Part shown: positions 1 to 8,462 of the stretch, piece after piece
How the letters are laid out: each line of letters starts with the position of its first letter
Numbering within the stretch: position 1 is the stretch's first letter
Source: Discostella pseudostelligera
Lineage: Eukaryota; Bacillariophyta; Thalassiosirophyceae; Thalassiosirales; Thalassiosiraceae
DNA length: 16,971 nucleotides
Assembly (NCBI GenBank): GCA_036940085.1
Contig: JALLBK010001255.1
Span: 1 to 16,971 of the forward strand
Direction of reading: 5' to 3'
The notes under the pieces: model-generated
Told to the model about the DNA's origin: nothing
Seen by the model: the letters and a program-made list of their open reading frames with translations, nothing else
Database searches by the model: none
Position numbers and translations under genes: made by a program

Positions 1-242
1 GCTGCTGCCGCTGTACCAAATATTATTTCATCCATCGATATTGATAGAGTCCTATTTTGGCCAAGGTCTTGTTCGTGCGATACCAAGAATACAGAGATAG
101 ACGGAGGGTGTCTTCAGCTGAAAGAGCATTATTCATTGTCGGGTTCGATCGAAGCATCATTCATCGACGGTCGGCTGCAATAGAAGTCCTACTTAACTTT
201 AATTAGGACGACGACGACGACGACGACGACACGGCACCAATA
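1..242. other. 5' flank of gene 1, no gene seen
   Basis: No convincing coding region is visible. It probably holds the proximal promoter and 5' leader of the gene starting at 243. The only clear structure is a GAC trinucleotide run directly before the start codon, listed separately. The true promoter may lie outside the window. Confidence 0.5.
207..230 (+). repeat. (GAC)8 microsatellite in 5' leader
   Basis: Eight perfect GAC units end about 12 bases before the ATG of gene 1, so the repeat is probably transcribed in its 5' untranslated leader. Length variation is plausible but cannot be seen from one sequence. Confidence 0.9.
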
Positions 243-1484
243 ATGATGCGAACACCCTCCACCACCCCCATGGCCGCCGCCGCCTTTGCCACTCTCCCCC
301 TTCTCCTCCTCTCTCTCCACCTCCCCGCCGTACAATGTGACGAACAACCACAATCCTGGATTGGCAAAACAAAAGAAAGCACCAAGGAAGAAATCGCCGC
401 CATGTTCGGCGAGGGCAAAAATTCCCCCACCTTTATTGTAGTATGCGTCGCCTTGGGAATACTACTACTCATATTCATCTTGGCGATTGCATTATGTTGT
501 CAGCGACGGAAGAAACGACAGATTGCCAAGATGAAAAATAAGAGGAATGAGAGTATTCTTCCAACGACGACGACACCATCATCAACAACTACCACGACAA
601 AGAAGAAGGTTGCGGTGGCAAACACAGCAGCGCCGCCACCGTCCTCTACCAAACTGCCAAACAATACCCCAGTAGTTCGGAATGGGGGAACAAAACATTC
701 AGCAGTAGTACTACCACCTCCTAGAATACCACAAAGTCAACCTCAACCACTGCCACCGGTACAAAGCTACTTTGGGACAATTCAATCTTCCGAAAATGAT
801 ATGGATGATGTTAGTACGTTGGGTGATCCATTTATGGTGATGGGCGTGAATGCTAGAATGGATGCAGACAACACCGTTGGCGAGAGGTGAGTTGATGATG
901 CAATTTATTTACACTTCCTTTGATTGTCTTGGTCTTTTGTGGGTCTGCCTTGTTATGATTGAATTCAGATCGGCTCGAACCTCATCTATTCCCCTTCGCT
1001 GTTTGCTGTTATTAGCATGATATCATCCCAGCAACAACTATACATTTACGGAGTGGGTCGACAACGAAGCAGTACCGGCAATGAGAGTCGAATGGATGGC
1101 AACACAACCGTATTCTCGGGTAGTAAAAACATGTTGTTTGGGGAAGCCAATACACTGGAAGAGATTTATGAGGATGTTGTGGATGGAAATTCGTCTTCGG
1201 ACGAAACCATTACGGTGTTTGCACCCAAAGGTCCATTGGGAATCGTCCTCGATAATCCTCACGGGGCGATACCTGTCGTTTATGCTGTAAAAGAGACTAG
1301 TTCGTTACGTGGTAAGGTACGCGTGGGTGATTTGTTATTGTCGGTAGATGAGGTCGATTGCCGTGGGATGAGTTCACAGAATGTATCGAAATTTTTGAAT
1401 AGTCGGAGTCAGAATGCTGAGAGGAAATTTGTCCTTGCAAGAAGTTCAGGAATGACTGGACTTGTAACTGGGGAGGCCGTCTGA
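243..1484 (+). CDS. single-pass membrane protein with cytoplasmic PDZ domain (gene 1)
   Basis: Two exons, 243-886 and 1016-1484, joined in phase 2 (AG+C gives Ser215), encode 370 residues. Residues 1-32 form a signal peptide (hydrophobic LPLLLLSLHLPAV, likely cleavage near VQC). Only about 30 residues follow outside before a membrane helix (about 63-85) and a basic stop-transfer QRRKKRQ. The cytoplasmic part has a Thr/Pro/Lys-rich linker, a conserved block (QSYFGTI, DDVSTLGDP, NARMDADNTVGES) and a PDZ domain at about 279-361, with the peptide-binding loop GPLGI, then VGDLLLSVDEVD and a helix starting MSSQNVSKFL. PDZ domains bind C-terminal peptides of partner proteins; the partner is unknown. 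The start is the first ATG of an ATG-ATG pair, and the signal peptide follows immediately. The tail is shared with gene 3 (5356-8020), but the large outside region is absent, so this may be a short receptor variant, adaptor or decoy. Family membership is seen in sequence; the role is inferred. Confidence 0.85.
887..1015 (+). other. intron of gene 1, 129 bp
   Basis: It begins GTGAGT and ends TTAG. Its removal joins the conserved tail to the PDZ exon in phase 2, at exactly the same codon as the last intron of gene 3. Reading through instead meets a TGA at 888-890. Confidence 0.9.
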
Positions 1485-2364
1485 GAATTATTTTACAGTA
1501 GCATGCGACATCCCAGTGGCAACCTCAGTAACAATACACGCGCGAGGTCATTCCAATTAATCCAATTCACCACTGATTTATAATAACTCCGTCGACATTT
1601 CACACCATGTGTGTACTCTTAAAGACTCGTAACTTCTTGACCTCGCTCCAGCAGAGTTGCATCTTGATCTTGTGCTTCTGCCCATAGAGAGGGGAGCCTC
1701 CACGTGTAATGTTGGGCTGGCGTGAGATGTTGGACAGACCAAGAGTGCAACGTCACCATTGGGCGGGTGTCTTCCTCAATATTTCCAAATTTAAATTTTG
1801 GCGGGCAAACACAACTTGCCTCCGACTTGTCCGTTCAAGCGCGCGTACACTCCGACCTCTACTTCCAGCCACCACACACAACACATCATAAGTAGGAGGG
1901 GTACATGTTATGCGTGATTCCAGGTGGCGGCATCTCCTTCTCCTTATCGTAGATCTCCGCAATGCGTAGTCTCTCTTTCTCTTTTCTCTTTCTCCTCTCC
2001 TCACTCCACATCATTCCATGCAGCTCGCCTATTATTTCTAGAGGAGTATTTTGATGTGCCGACTTTTGCGTTACGATGATGGCGATGGCGGCAACGAATT
2101 GCCAATTGCCGCCAAAACAGCAGCAACAACACCAACACCAACAGCTTAACCCAAACCCTTGAACCTTGACTCAAATAAACTTCAAACCACTACCACCACC
2201 GCCGCCGCCGCACCTCTTGCATTTTGTGGAGAAGAGAGAGAGAAGGTGAAATCAAGTTCTCTCTCTTGATCGGTGATTATTATTTACGTCGTCGTCATTT
2301 TGTTGATGGTGCACAAGTTTATCGACAATCATCGAGAGGAAGTTGTTGTGCAACACATAATTAT
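1485..2364. other. intergenic region between genes 1 and 2
   Basis: This 880 bp stretch should hold the 3' end of gene 1 and the promoter and leader of gene 2. It contains E2F-like sites at 1796-1809 and 2108-2118, a pyrimidine-rich tract at about 1966-2010 and a purine-rich GA tract at about 2226-2245. Short open frames here have no recognisable protein features. Confidence 0.6.
1796..1809 (+). promoter_or_regulatory. E2F-like site upstream of gene 2
   Basis: TTTTGGCGGGCAAA resembles the E2F/DP consensus (TTTSSCGC and the TTTGGCGGGAA type). It lies 569 bp upstream of the ATG of gene 2. A similar site lies 573 bp upstream of gene 3. Short motifs occur by chance, so function is inferred only. 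Confidence 0.35.
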
Positions 2365-4537
2365 ATGACGATTGTGCAAACTAATATGACGATGATGATG
2401 CCATCCTTCACTAGCAGCATCCTCGTCATCGTCATTCTCCTGTGTCTACAACAACAATTCGTTACTGTTGCGGCAGGTGGCAGCGGTACCAGCAACACCG
2501 GCAGTGATGACATCTGTTCGTACGACTATGAAATTAACTGTCAAGGCGGATCTCCCTACGCGGCCATCACCTCAGTTACACTTGCTTCTGCCGTCTCTTC
2601 TGGTGGGGGTGAAGCGTACGTGACATTTCATTGGGGACAAACTCATACCGATACCAATGTCGGTTCCATCCTCCAACCCATGAATACTCCTCAAACTCTC
2701 AAGGAATCACATGAGTATTATCAAGAGGGGGAATATTATGCTGGTGTTTCCATTGTGTTTGGAGCAGGTTCGGGATGTAATGGTGTGAAACTACAGGGAT
2801 ACAAATTGTTAAAGTTTGTTGGATTGAGTTGTGATGTGATTGATTTAGAGCACGAAGAAGAAGTTGATGGTAGTTTGGCAGGGACGACGAGTAGTACTTT
2901 GGCGGTGGTGAGTAGTAGTTCTCACTTTTTGCCTCGGTTTTGGTTGTTCAAATTATGTGTTAACATCTCGCATCTTGCTCGTCTTCATTATTGATTTGAT
3001 AAACACACACTCGCCACTTCAATCAGTCCCAAGAGGGTGTTGTTACCACTTCCCCGCCTCCATTGATTTCTGCTCCTGTCGCTTCTTCTTTAACCTGCTC
3101 TTTCCTCTACGAAATCGACTGTGATAATACCATCCCCTACTCAGCCACGGCGTGGGTCACATTCCACAATCCCAACTACGAAGCATCCGTGACATTTCAT
3201 TGGGGTCTGGACGACAAGGCCATTGGATCAAGAATGTTTACTCTCTCCCAACCTGATATTGTTGATTCGTTTACCTATACGAAGGAAGGAGAGTATTACG
3301 CAGGATATACGGTAGTGTTTGGAAATGGATCTGGATGTGAGGGTATGACATTCCAGGGATATAAGTTGCTTTGGTATGATGATGCAACGAATTCATGTGA
3401 TGTATTTGATGATGAGCCAAATAATTTATCATTGGTAAGTAGTTGCTGTGTGTTTTCTTATCTCTTCGCCTTGTTCGTTTCATAACCATTGACGTTTGCT
3501 GTCGTTTACTCACTCTGATCCATTTGCATCCTATTACTTGTTCAACCTATTCACACACCGTCCTTTAGGTTCAACCTACGGCGTCACCACCCATCACCGC
3601 CACCAGTACTGCTGCTTCGGCACCTGCCCCTGTTTCGACACCGGCGGAGGCAGTTGAATCCAATGCCTCCGATACATCCACATCGGCCGCATCATCAAGA
3701 TGCGCCTACGATTATGAGGTAACCTGCAACAATCCTCACTCTGCCATGGCCTACGTCACCTTCGTAAACCCCGCATACGAAGCCTCCATTGCCTTTCATT
3801 GGGATACGGCCAACACTGTCATCGAATCACGATATTACTCGAATACGTCACCATCCATGGCGAATAGTTACGATTTTGGTACCGAGGGCGTATACACTGT
3901 CGGAGCTACCATTGAATTTGGTGAAGGATATGGATGTGATGATGTTATTTATGAGACTTATCACACGGTGTCCTTTGATGGGTTGGCGTGTCAAGTTACT
4001 GAATCGAACGAAGTTGATCAAGGGACTAGTACGATGAACAATGGAGAAGGAGGAGTCGCCGCAATTGCTCCGTCTACGTCTGGTATTGTAGCGGGTGATT
4101 GGACGAATGCACCATCCATGATGAAGGTAGAAGAAACGATGACTGCATCTACTGTTACCTCGACCTCCGGTGCTGCTGTTGCATCACCTTCCTCGGGTAC
4201 AACTCCAATCAGTTCGATGACATCACCGCCAGCGACGATGCCCACCACCACCGAGCAAGAATCATCGTCGTCATCACCTCCCTTGTCAACAGTAGATGTT
4301 GCTACCACCGCAGTACCAATGTCGAGCATGATTCCGACGTTTTCACCAGTAGCAGCACAAGAAGCGTCCTCCTCAGTCTCACCTTCCGCAATGCCAAGGA
4401 GTGGTGCCGAACCCATACCAATCTCCAAGAACATGTTGACAAGTAGTGGTGTCGTTGTTGGTACTACTGTATCATCAGTATTGTCCATCATCGTGACCAT
4501 ATCTTCTGCTTGGATTGTTTCTTGCATTCTTCATTAG
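2365..4537 (+). CDS. secreted protein with three four-cysteine repeats, probably GPI-anchored (gene 2)
   Basis: Three exons, 2365-2907, 3027-3434 and 3569-4537, all joined in phase 0, encode 639 residues. A signal peptide precedes residue 40 (hydrophobic SSILVIVILLCLQQQFVTVAA). Three copies of an unrecognised domain follow, at nucleotides 2515-2838, 3096-3404 and 3701-3997 (108, 103 and 99 residues). Each copy has four conserved cysteines (C-x5-7-C near its start, GxGC, and a final C-x-V), an FHW motif and an EG-x-Y-x-x-G stretch. The pattern suggests an Ig- or PKD-like beta sandwich with two disulfides, but this is inference. A Ser/Thr/Pro/Ala-rich stalk follows, then a hydrophobic C-terminus (GVVVGTTVSSVLSIIVTISS to SCILH) with small residues before it and no basic cytoplasmic tail, as expected of a GPI signal. 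The first in-frame ATG of the signal peptide is at 2365; 2386 is an alternative. One exon per repeat points to growth by exon duplication. Gene 3 has one copy of the same domain. Ligand and function are unknown. Confidence 0.85.
2515..2838 (+). repeat. four-cysteine domain, copy 1 of gene 2
   Basis: Runs from CSYDYEINC to the final CDV. It is the longest copy, with a Ser/Gly insertion before YVTFHW, and contains YYQEGEYYAG and FGAGSGC. It is homologous to copies at 3096-3404, 3701-3997 and 5470-5769. Confidence 0.85.
2908..3026 (+). other. intron 1 of gene 2, 119 bp
   Basis: Begins GTGAGT and ends ATCAG. It is phase 0 and falls in the linker between repeat copies 1 and 2. Without splicing the frame ends at 2994 after a non-homologous sequence. 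Confidence 0.85.
3096..3404 (+). repeat. four-cysteine domain, copy 2 of gene 2
   Basis: Runs from CSFLYEIDC to CDV, with VTFHW, YTKEGEYYAG and FGNGSGC. It is close in pattern to copy 1 but lacks the Ser/Gly insertion. It is encoded alone on the middle exon. Confidence 0.87.
3435..3568 (+). other. intron 2 of gene 2, 134 bp
   Basis: Begins with the strong donor GTAAGT and ends with CTTTAG. It is phase 0 and lies between repeat copies 2 and 3. It joins LSL to VQPTASPP, the start of a Thr/Ala/Pro-rich linker. Confidence 0.88.
3701..3997 (+). repeat. four-cysteine domain, copy 3 of gene 2
   Basis: Runs from CAYDYEVTC to CQV, with IAFHW, FGTEGVYTVG and FGEGYGC. It is the most diverged of the three copies in gene 2 and the only one followed by the Ser/Thr stalk and the hydrophobic tail. 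Confidence 0.85.
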
Positions 4538-4733
4538 AGAAGCAGTAAGGTTTAATTCATATTTATTGATTACATAAACTGCTTTAGTATGACGCCAACA
4601 TAGTGCATCATTCATGCATCTCATAGTGGTGGCCGAGTATCGACGTAGTGCATTATCAGCATATTGTACCATATTATCTATATGCGTCCATGGTGGACGG
4701 ATATTGAGATCGAGATAGATGATGAGAATGAGA

Positions 4734-4753
4734 GAAGATAGAAGATAGAAGAT
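4734..4753 (+). repeat. GAAGATA tandem repeat, 2.9 copies
   Basis: Two full 7-base GAAGATA units are followed by GAAGAT. They lie in a purine-rich stretch upstream of gene 3, about 30 bp before the E2F-like site. Confidence 0.8.
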
Positions 4754-4782
4754 GGACGAGAGGTCGTCTCCGAGAGGTCTGA

Positions 4783-4794
4783 TTTTTGGCGCGG
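4783..4794 (+). promoter_or_regulatory. E2F-like site upstream of gene 3
   Basis: TTTTTGGCGCGG contains a perfect TTTGGCGC core. It lies 573 bp upstream of the gene 3 ATG, almost the same distance as the site before gene 2. Function is inferred. Confidence 0.35.
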
Positions 4795-4823
4795 TGGTAA
4801 AGTGGGATCACCGGAACAAACCA

Positions 4824-4860
4824 AAATTTGAATTTCTCTTTTCTCGCATTCAAATTCAAA
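4824..4860. repeat. AT-rich inverted repeat, intergenic element copy A
   Basis: AAATTTGAATTT at 4824-4835 and ATTCAAATTCAAA at 4848-4860 can pair (TTTGAATT with AATTCAAA). TTCTCGC lies between the arms. Related elements are at 9980-10013 and 10095-10130. This may be a promoter element or a remnant of a small mobile element. Confidence 0.5.
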
Positions 4861-5355
4861 CTTGGATTTAGGAACTGGTACATGAGACAGGACTCTCTAC
4901 GAACCCATTGAAGTTGTCGGAAACTGAAATTGGATCTTTCTCGCTTCTTCCTTCCGACGGAGTGCCGATCCCGACTCCCAGCCCCTTCTCCATTCTCGAG
5001 ATAGCTCATGCAAGCAACAACCCGAAACACGAACATGACGGTGCTCTCATCATCCGCCAACTCCTAAAAATCTTTTGTCTTGCTCGGCATTGCCGTCGCC
5101 GTCATCGTATCTCTCACTCCGTGCCGACATACCACCATCGTCCATCGTCCACCAACCCCAATAGGGAGATCTCTTGAATTATTAGCATCATCTTCGCTGT
5201 CGGTCGTCGCCGTCGGCAGTCGTCATTGCCCTTGCCGTTGGGTTGGTAGACTAGTACTAGTACAGATCCAGAGAGACAGGGTGTCATTCGTCGTCAGTCT
5301 TCGTTGTCGTTGTAGGATCGCTGCCACATTCAACATATTATACAGCACAGAAATC

Positions 5356-8020
5356 ATGAAGCGTATACTCTCCTCCTCTGCCGTCATGAACAACAACGCC
5401 AGCAGCAGCAGGCTGTCCATCCTTGCAACGCTGCTTCTTCTGTCTTCTCGATTCTACGCAACATCAGCATGCGGGTTTTATTTCAGTGTAGGATGTGAAG
5501 GCTCTTTTCCCTACACCGCCACCAACACTCTCACCTTAACATTGTCCGGTGAAGCGGAAGTAATTTACCATTGGACCGAAAAGAATACTTATTCAGGTAC
5601 AGTCTCATTGAATGGTGAAGAAACACTTGACGCTGTGTCGTTTGACTATGGAAAGACTGGAGAATATTACGTTGGTGCTACAGTGATTTGGGGAGATGGG
5701 TCGGGATGTGAGGGCACTCAGGGTGAGGATTTTAGTTTGATTTCTTTTACTGGGAATTCTTGCGACGTGGACGACGACGCTGAGCCACCGCAATATTTGT
5801 TGGAGAATGGAATGACATATGAGCCAGGAGTTCAGGATGGGGGGAGTAATGCACCTACCTCGATGGAGAGTCAGGTGAGAGAAATTATTTATAGTCGGAA
5901 ATATTTGTCAATCGTTTGGTTCTAGATGCAACATTCATTCACCGCAACATTTACACTCATTTACATTCATTTTTGGCAAAATGCAATCTCTATCTCCATC
6001 TCTTTACCCCCTCTCTCCCATTCATCGTTTTAACAACACTCAAAATATATAGTTTGAAAGCACGGATCCACCCTCCAAACTACCCACGACACCACCCCCC
6101 ACAGTCCGAAAGGTTACTCGCACCCCGACACGTCGTCCAACGACCTTTACACCCACTCTACGACCAGTCTTCATTCCTGATACCAACACTGCCGCTCCCT
6201 CAGATAAGGGTACCGGAAATCTATTCCCTTCTTCTAGCAGTAATGCACCCTCCTCGGATTCACCCACAGTTAATCCACCCCTACAAACAACCTATTCTCC
6301 AACCTCACCACCCTTTACCGATGTCATCGAATGTGGAGACAAGATCTGTGATCCAAGTGAAGATGTCATCGTTTGTTCACTCGATTGCAAAAGTTTGGAA
6401 TTGACATCGCCCGACAATAGCAATGATGTCGCCATAATTAGTCAAACTGGAGTCTACTTCCAAATGATATCCGAACGGGATATCATTCTTACCGGTATGG
6501 AGATTTTTCCCGGTAACAAGGAGGCTGGATTTGAGAATGGAGTGACAGTGTATGCTCGACGTGGAGATGTGGGATATGATACCTTGATGTCCAATAAGGA
6601 GAATGAGATTTATAGTACGAACAATGCATTAAGTGGATCGGCGGAGACGGGGGGGACAAAGATAAAAGTGAATTTACCGATGCATGAAAAGGTGTTGACT
6701 TCGGTTTACATTGTAGCAGGGAGTGGTGGCGTGGAATGCTTGACTCGGATAGGTGAGGGAAATGTAGATGATGATTTCTTGTCAATTCGCGGCGGCGAAG
6801 GAGTGGAGAATGATAAGACAACGCAGATACAATTTAAGGGATCCTTGAGGTGCGTTTCACAGTCTTCTGTTTTGTTTTCGGAGGTGGTTGCATTTCTTGT
6901 TTGAGCATTTGGTTTGATGTAACTAATGCTCCCCTCTCTCTTTGAATGAAAACAGATATGACGTGGTCGAATCCTTGACGCCCTATCCAACAATGGCACC
7001 CAATGCGGACAACACTTCAGGTCCAACCTACACATTTTCACCCACCATGGTAGGAGGAGGAATTGGTGGCGATGGACTAAATCCAGATTCGGTTACTGTC
7101 GACAAATCCGAATCTACCAACAATTCACAAACAATAATTGCCGCAGGAGCCACGGCAGGTGTGTGTGTGGCAATACTCACCTTGGCCATTGGAATGTTCT
7201 TCGTCCGTAAAAAGAAACGAGAGAATTTCCAACAATCGAAGACTAGTACGCAAGATATGACACCCGACCGGGTTGGATTGGAAATTGAAACCCAAAGTGA
7301 GACATTGTATCAACAAAACCAGCCGCAGAGTTACTTTGGGACCATACACAAGAAAGAGGGTGAAGTGGATGATATAAGTACACTGGGAGATCCGTACATG
7401 GGTGATGCTGTGAATGCTAGGATGGATGCGGACAATACTGTTGGAGAGAGGTATGTTCTAATCATTATTTGCATCTACATGGACCGTGCAGGTTCGGAAT
7501 TCATGGAAACCATTTCACACCTCTCACATCTCTTCCTGTCTATTCTCTCAGCATGGTATCAAATCAGCAACAACTCTACATCTACGGAGTTGGTAAACCA
7601 GGTGCCAATGTCGGTACGGCAAGTCGAATGGGAGAATCCACCGTATTCTCTGGTAGCAAAGTCATGATGTTTGGCGATGACACTGCCCTCGAGGATATTT
7701 ACCAAACACCTACCCCCAATGGTGATTCCACTCTTGACTTAATTACTGTCGTAGCCCCAGCTGGACCATTGGGCATTGTGCTTGACAATCCACACGGGGC
7801 ATTACCATATGTCTACGCGATTAAAGAGACCAGTTCGTTGAATGGAAGGGTACGAGTTGGCGATTTGTTACTGTCAGTCGATGAGGTAGACTGTCGAGGT
7901 ATGTCGTCTCACACTATAACAAGATTCTTGGGCAGTCGGGCTGCGAACCCGGAGAGGAAATTGGTCCTTGCGAGGGGTACTGGGATGGATCACGATGGTT
8001 CGACCGCATCGGCTGTATGA
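5356..8020 (+). CDS. receptor-like membrane protein: four-cysteine domain, second ectodomain, cytoplasmic PDZ (gene 3)
   Basis: Four exons, 5356-5874, 6053-6849, 6956-7450 and 7552-8020 (phases 0, 2, 2), encode 759 residues. In order: a signal peptide with hydrophobic SILATLLLLSSRFYATSA; one copy of the four-cysteine domain of gene 2 (residues 39-138); a Pro/Thr/Ser-rich linker; a CGDKICDPSE to SLDC motif (nucleotides 6332-6388), like the CGDGxCD modules of secreted algal and bacterial proteins; a second ectodomain of about 150 residues (GVYFQMISERDIILTGMEI, VTVYARRGD, FLSIRGGEG, ending SLRYD), a type I recall from diatom predicted proteins; a stalk; a membrane helix at about 499-522 followed by VRKKKRE; the conserved tail block QSYFGTI, DDISTLGDP, NARMDADNTVGES; and a PDZ domain at about 668-750 with GPLGI. 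The start at 5356 places the signal peptide at the N-terminus; earlier in-frame sequence lacks features. The layout suggests outside binding linked to a PDZ-assembled intracellular complex. Ligand and partners are unknown. Confidence 0.88.
5470..5769 (+). repeat. four-cysteine domain, copy in gene 3
   Basis: Runs from CGFYFSVGC to CDV, with VIYHW, YGKTGEYYVG and WGDGSGC. All four cysteines of the gene 2 copies are kept. It sits on the first exon directly after the signal peptide and is bounded downstream by a phase 0 intron, as in gene 2. Confidence 0.87.
5875..6052 (+). other. intron 1 of gene 3, 178 bp
   Basis: Begins GTGAGA and ends ATATAG. It is phase 0 and joins MESQ to FESTDPPSKL. It is the longest intron seen here. 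The exon after it must be read in a frame different from the long open frame starting at 5916. Confidence 0.82.
6850..6955 (+). other. intron 2 of gene 3, 106 bp
   Basis: Begins GTGCGT and ends AACAG. It splits an Arg codon in phase 2 and joins the end of the second ectodomain, so that the product reads SLRYDVVES. The restored RYD ending matches what I recall of this ectodomain type. Confidence 0.85.
7451..7551 (+). other. intron 3 of gene 3, 101 bp
   Basis: Begins GTATGT and ends TCTCAG. It is phase 2 and sits at the same codon (AG+C, Ser, then Met) as the intron of gene 1, showing common descent of the two PDZ exons. Confidence 0.92.
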
Positions 8021-8462
8021 TACATTACTTTTGTGAATAGAAATGTTGTTTGCGTGGGGGTTTAGACTTGATATAATAGAGAAACAGTGCCTGTCTTCTA
8101 TTTACACCCTTCCATTACATGAGAGTTCCCCCCGCGTTGCTTTGGATTTTGTGTGTCCTGCCTGAAGTTCCCTCCTTATCTTTCCCTCAACTGAGAGGCC
8201 CCACCATACCTACAATACTAGGCTGCTTAACCTACTGTCAATAACGCCTCCTCAGAAGTTGTCGACATTCAAGAACTAATGATGGTGCTTTGCAGAACCC
8301 CACCGGAATGACATCCATCCAAAACAACCTGGCGACACCGATAGAGGGTGACTATCTCCAATCTCGACAAGTTACTCGGTCCTCCACCACAAAGAAACAA
8401 AGACCCCCCGTTATCACCATCGATGAACAAATCATTCCAACAACTATCTCCCACCATCATCA
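8021..8462. other. convergent 3' region, no gene seen
   Basis: This 442 bp stretch separates the stop codons of gene 3 (plus) and the SNARE gene (minus). It should hold both 3' untranslated regions. Short open frames here have no recognisable features, and I could not pick out polyadenylation signals with confidence. Confidence 0.6.

Larger units (their letters stand above)
4538..5355. other. intergenic region between genes 2 and 3
   Basis: This 818 bp stretch holds the 3' end of gene 2 and the promoter and leader of gene 3. It contains a GAAGATA tandem repeat (4734-4753), an E2F-like site (4783-4794) and an AT-rich inverted repeat (4824-4860) related to elements near 9980 and 10095. A frame in line with gene 3 is open back to 5080, but its translation is Arg- and Val-rich with no domain. 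I treat it as untranslated leader. Confidence 0.6.

Noticed and set aside
2908..2994. Read-through end of gene 2 first exon with a hydrophobic C-terminus
   Set aside because: A strong donor and a phase-matched second repeat exon explain the sequence better, though intron retention cannot be excluded.
4018..4527. 169-codon minus-strand frame opposite the gene 2 stalk
   Set aside because: Mirror of the low-complexity Ser/Thr coding sequence; no features of its own.
5080..5355. In-frame N-terminal extension of gene 3
   Set aside because: It would bury the signal peptide about 90 residues inside the protein, and its composition is unlike coding sequence nearby.
2500..5770. Repeats considered as a CRISPR-like array or tandem satellite
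   Set aside because: The repetition is at protein level in spliced exons, with diverged DNA and no uniform spacers.
5916..6404. Long plus-strand frame over the gene 3 linker
   Set aside because: It is a shadow: the correct frame after the intron ending at 6052 gives the Pro/Thr linker and the CGDxxCD motif.
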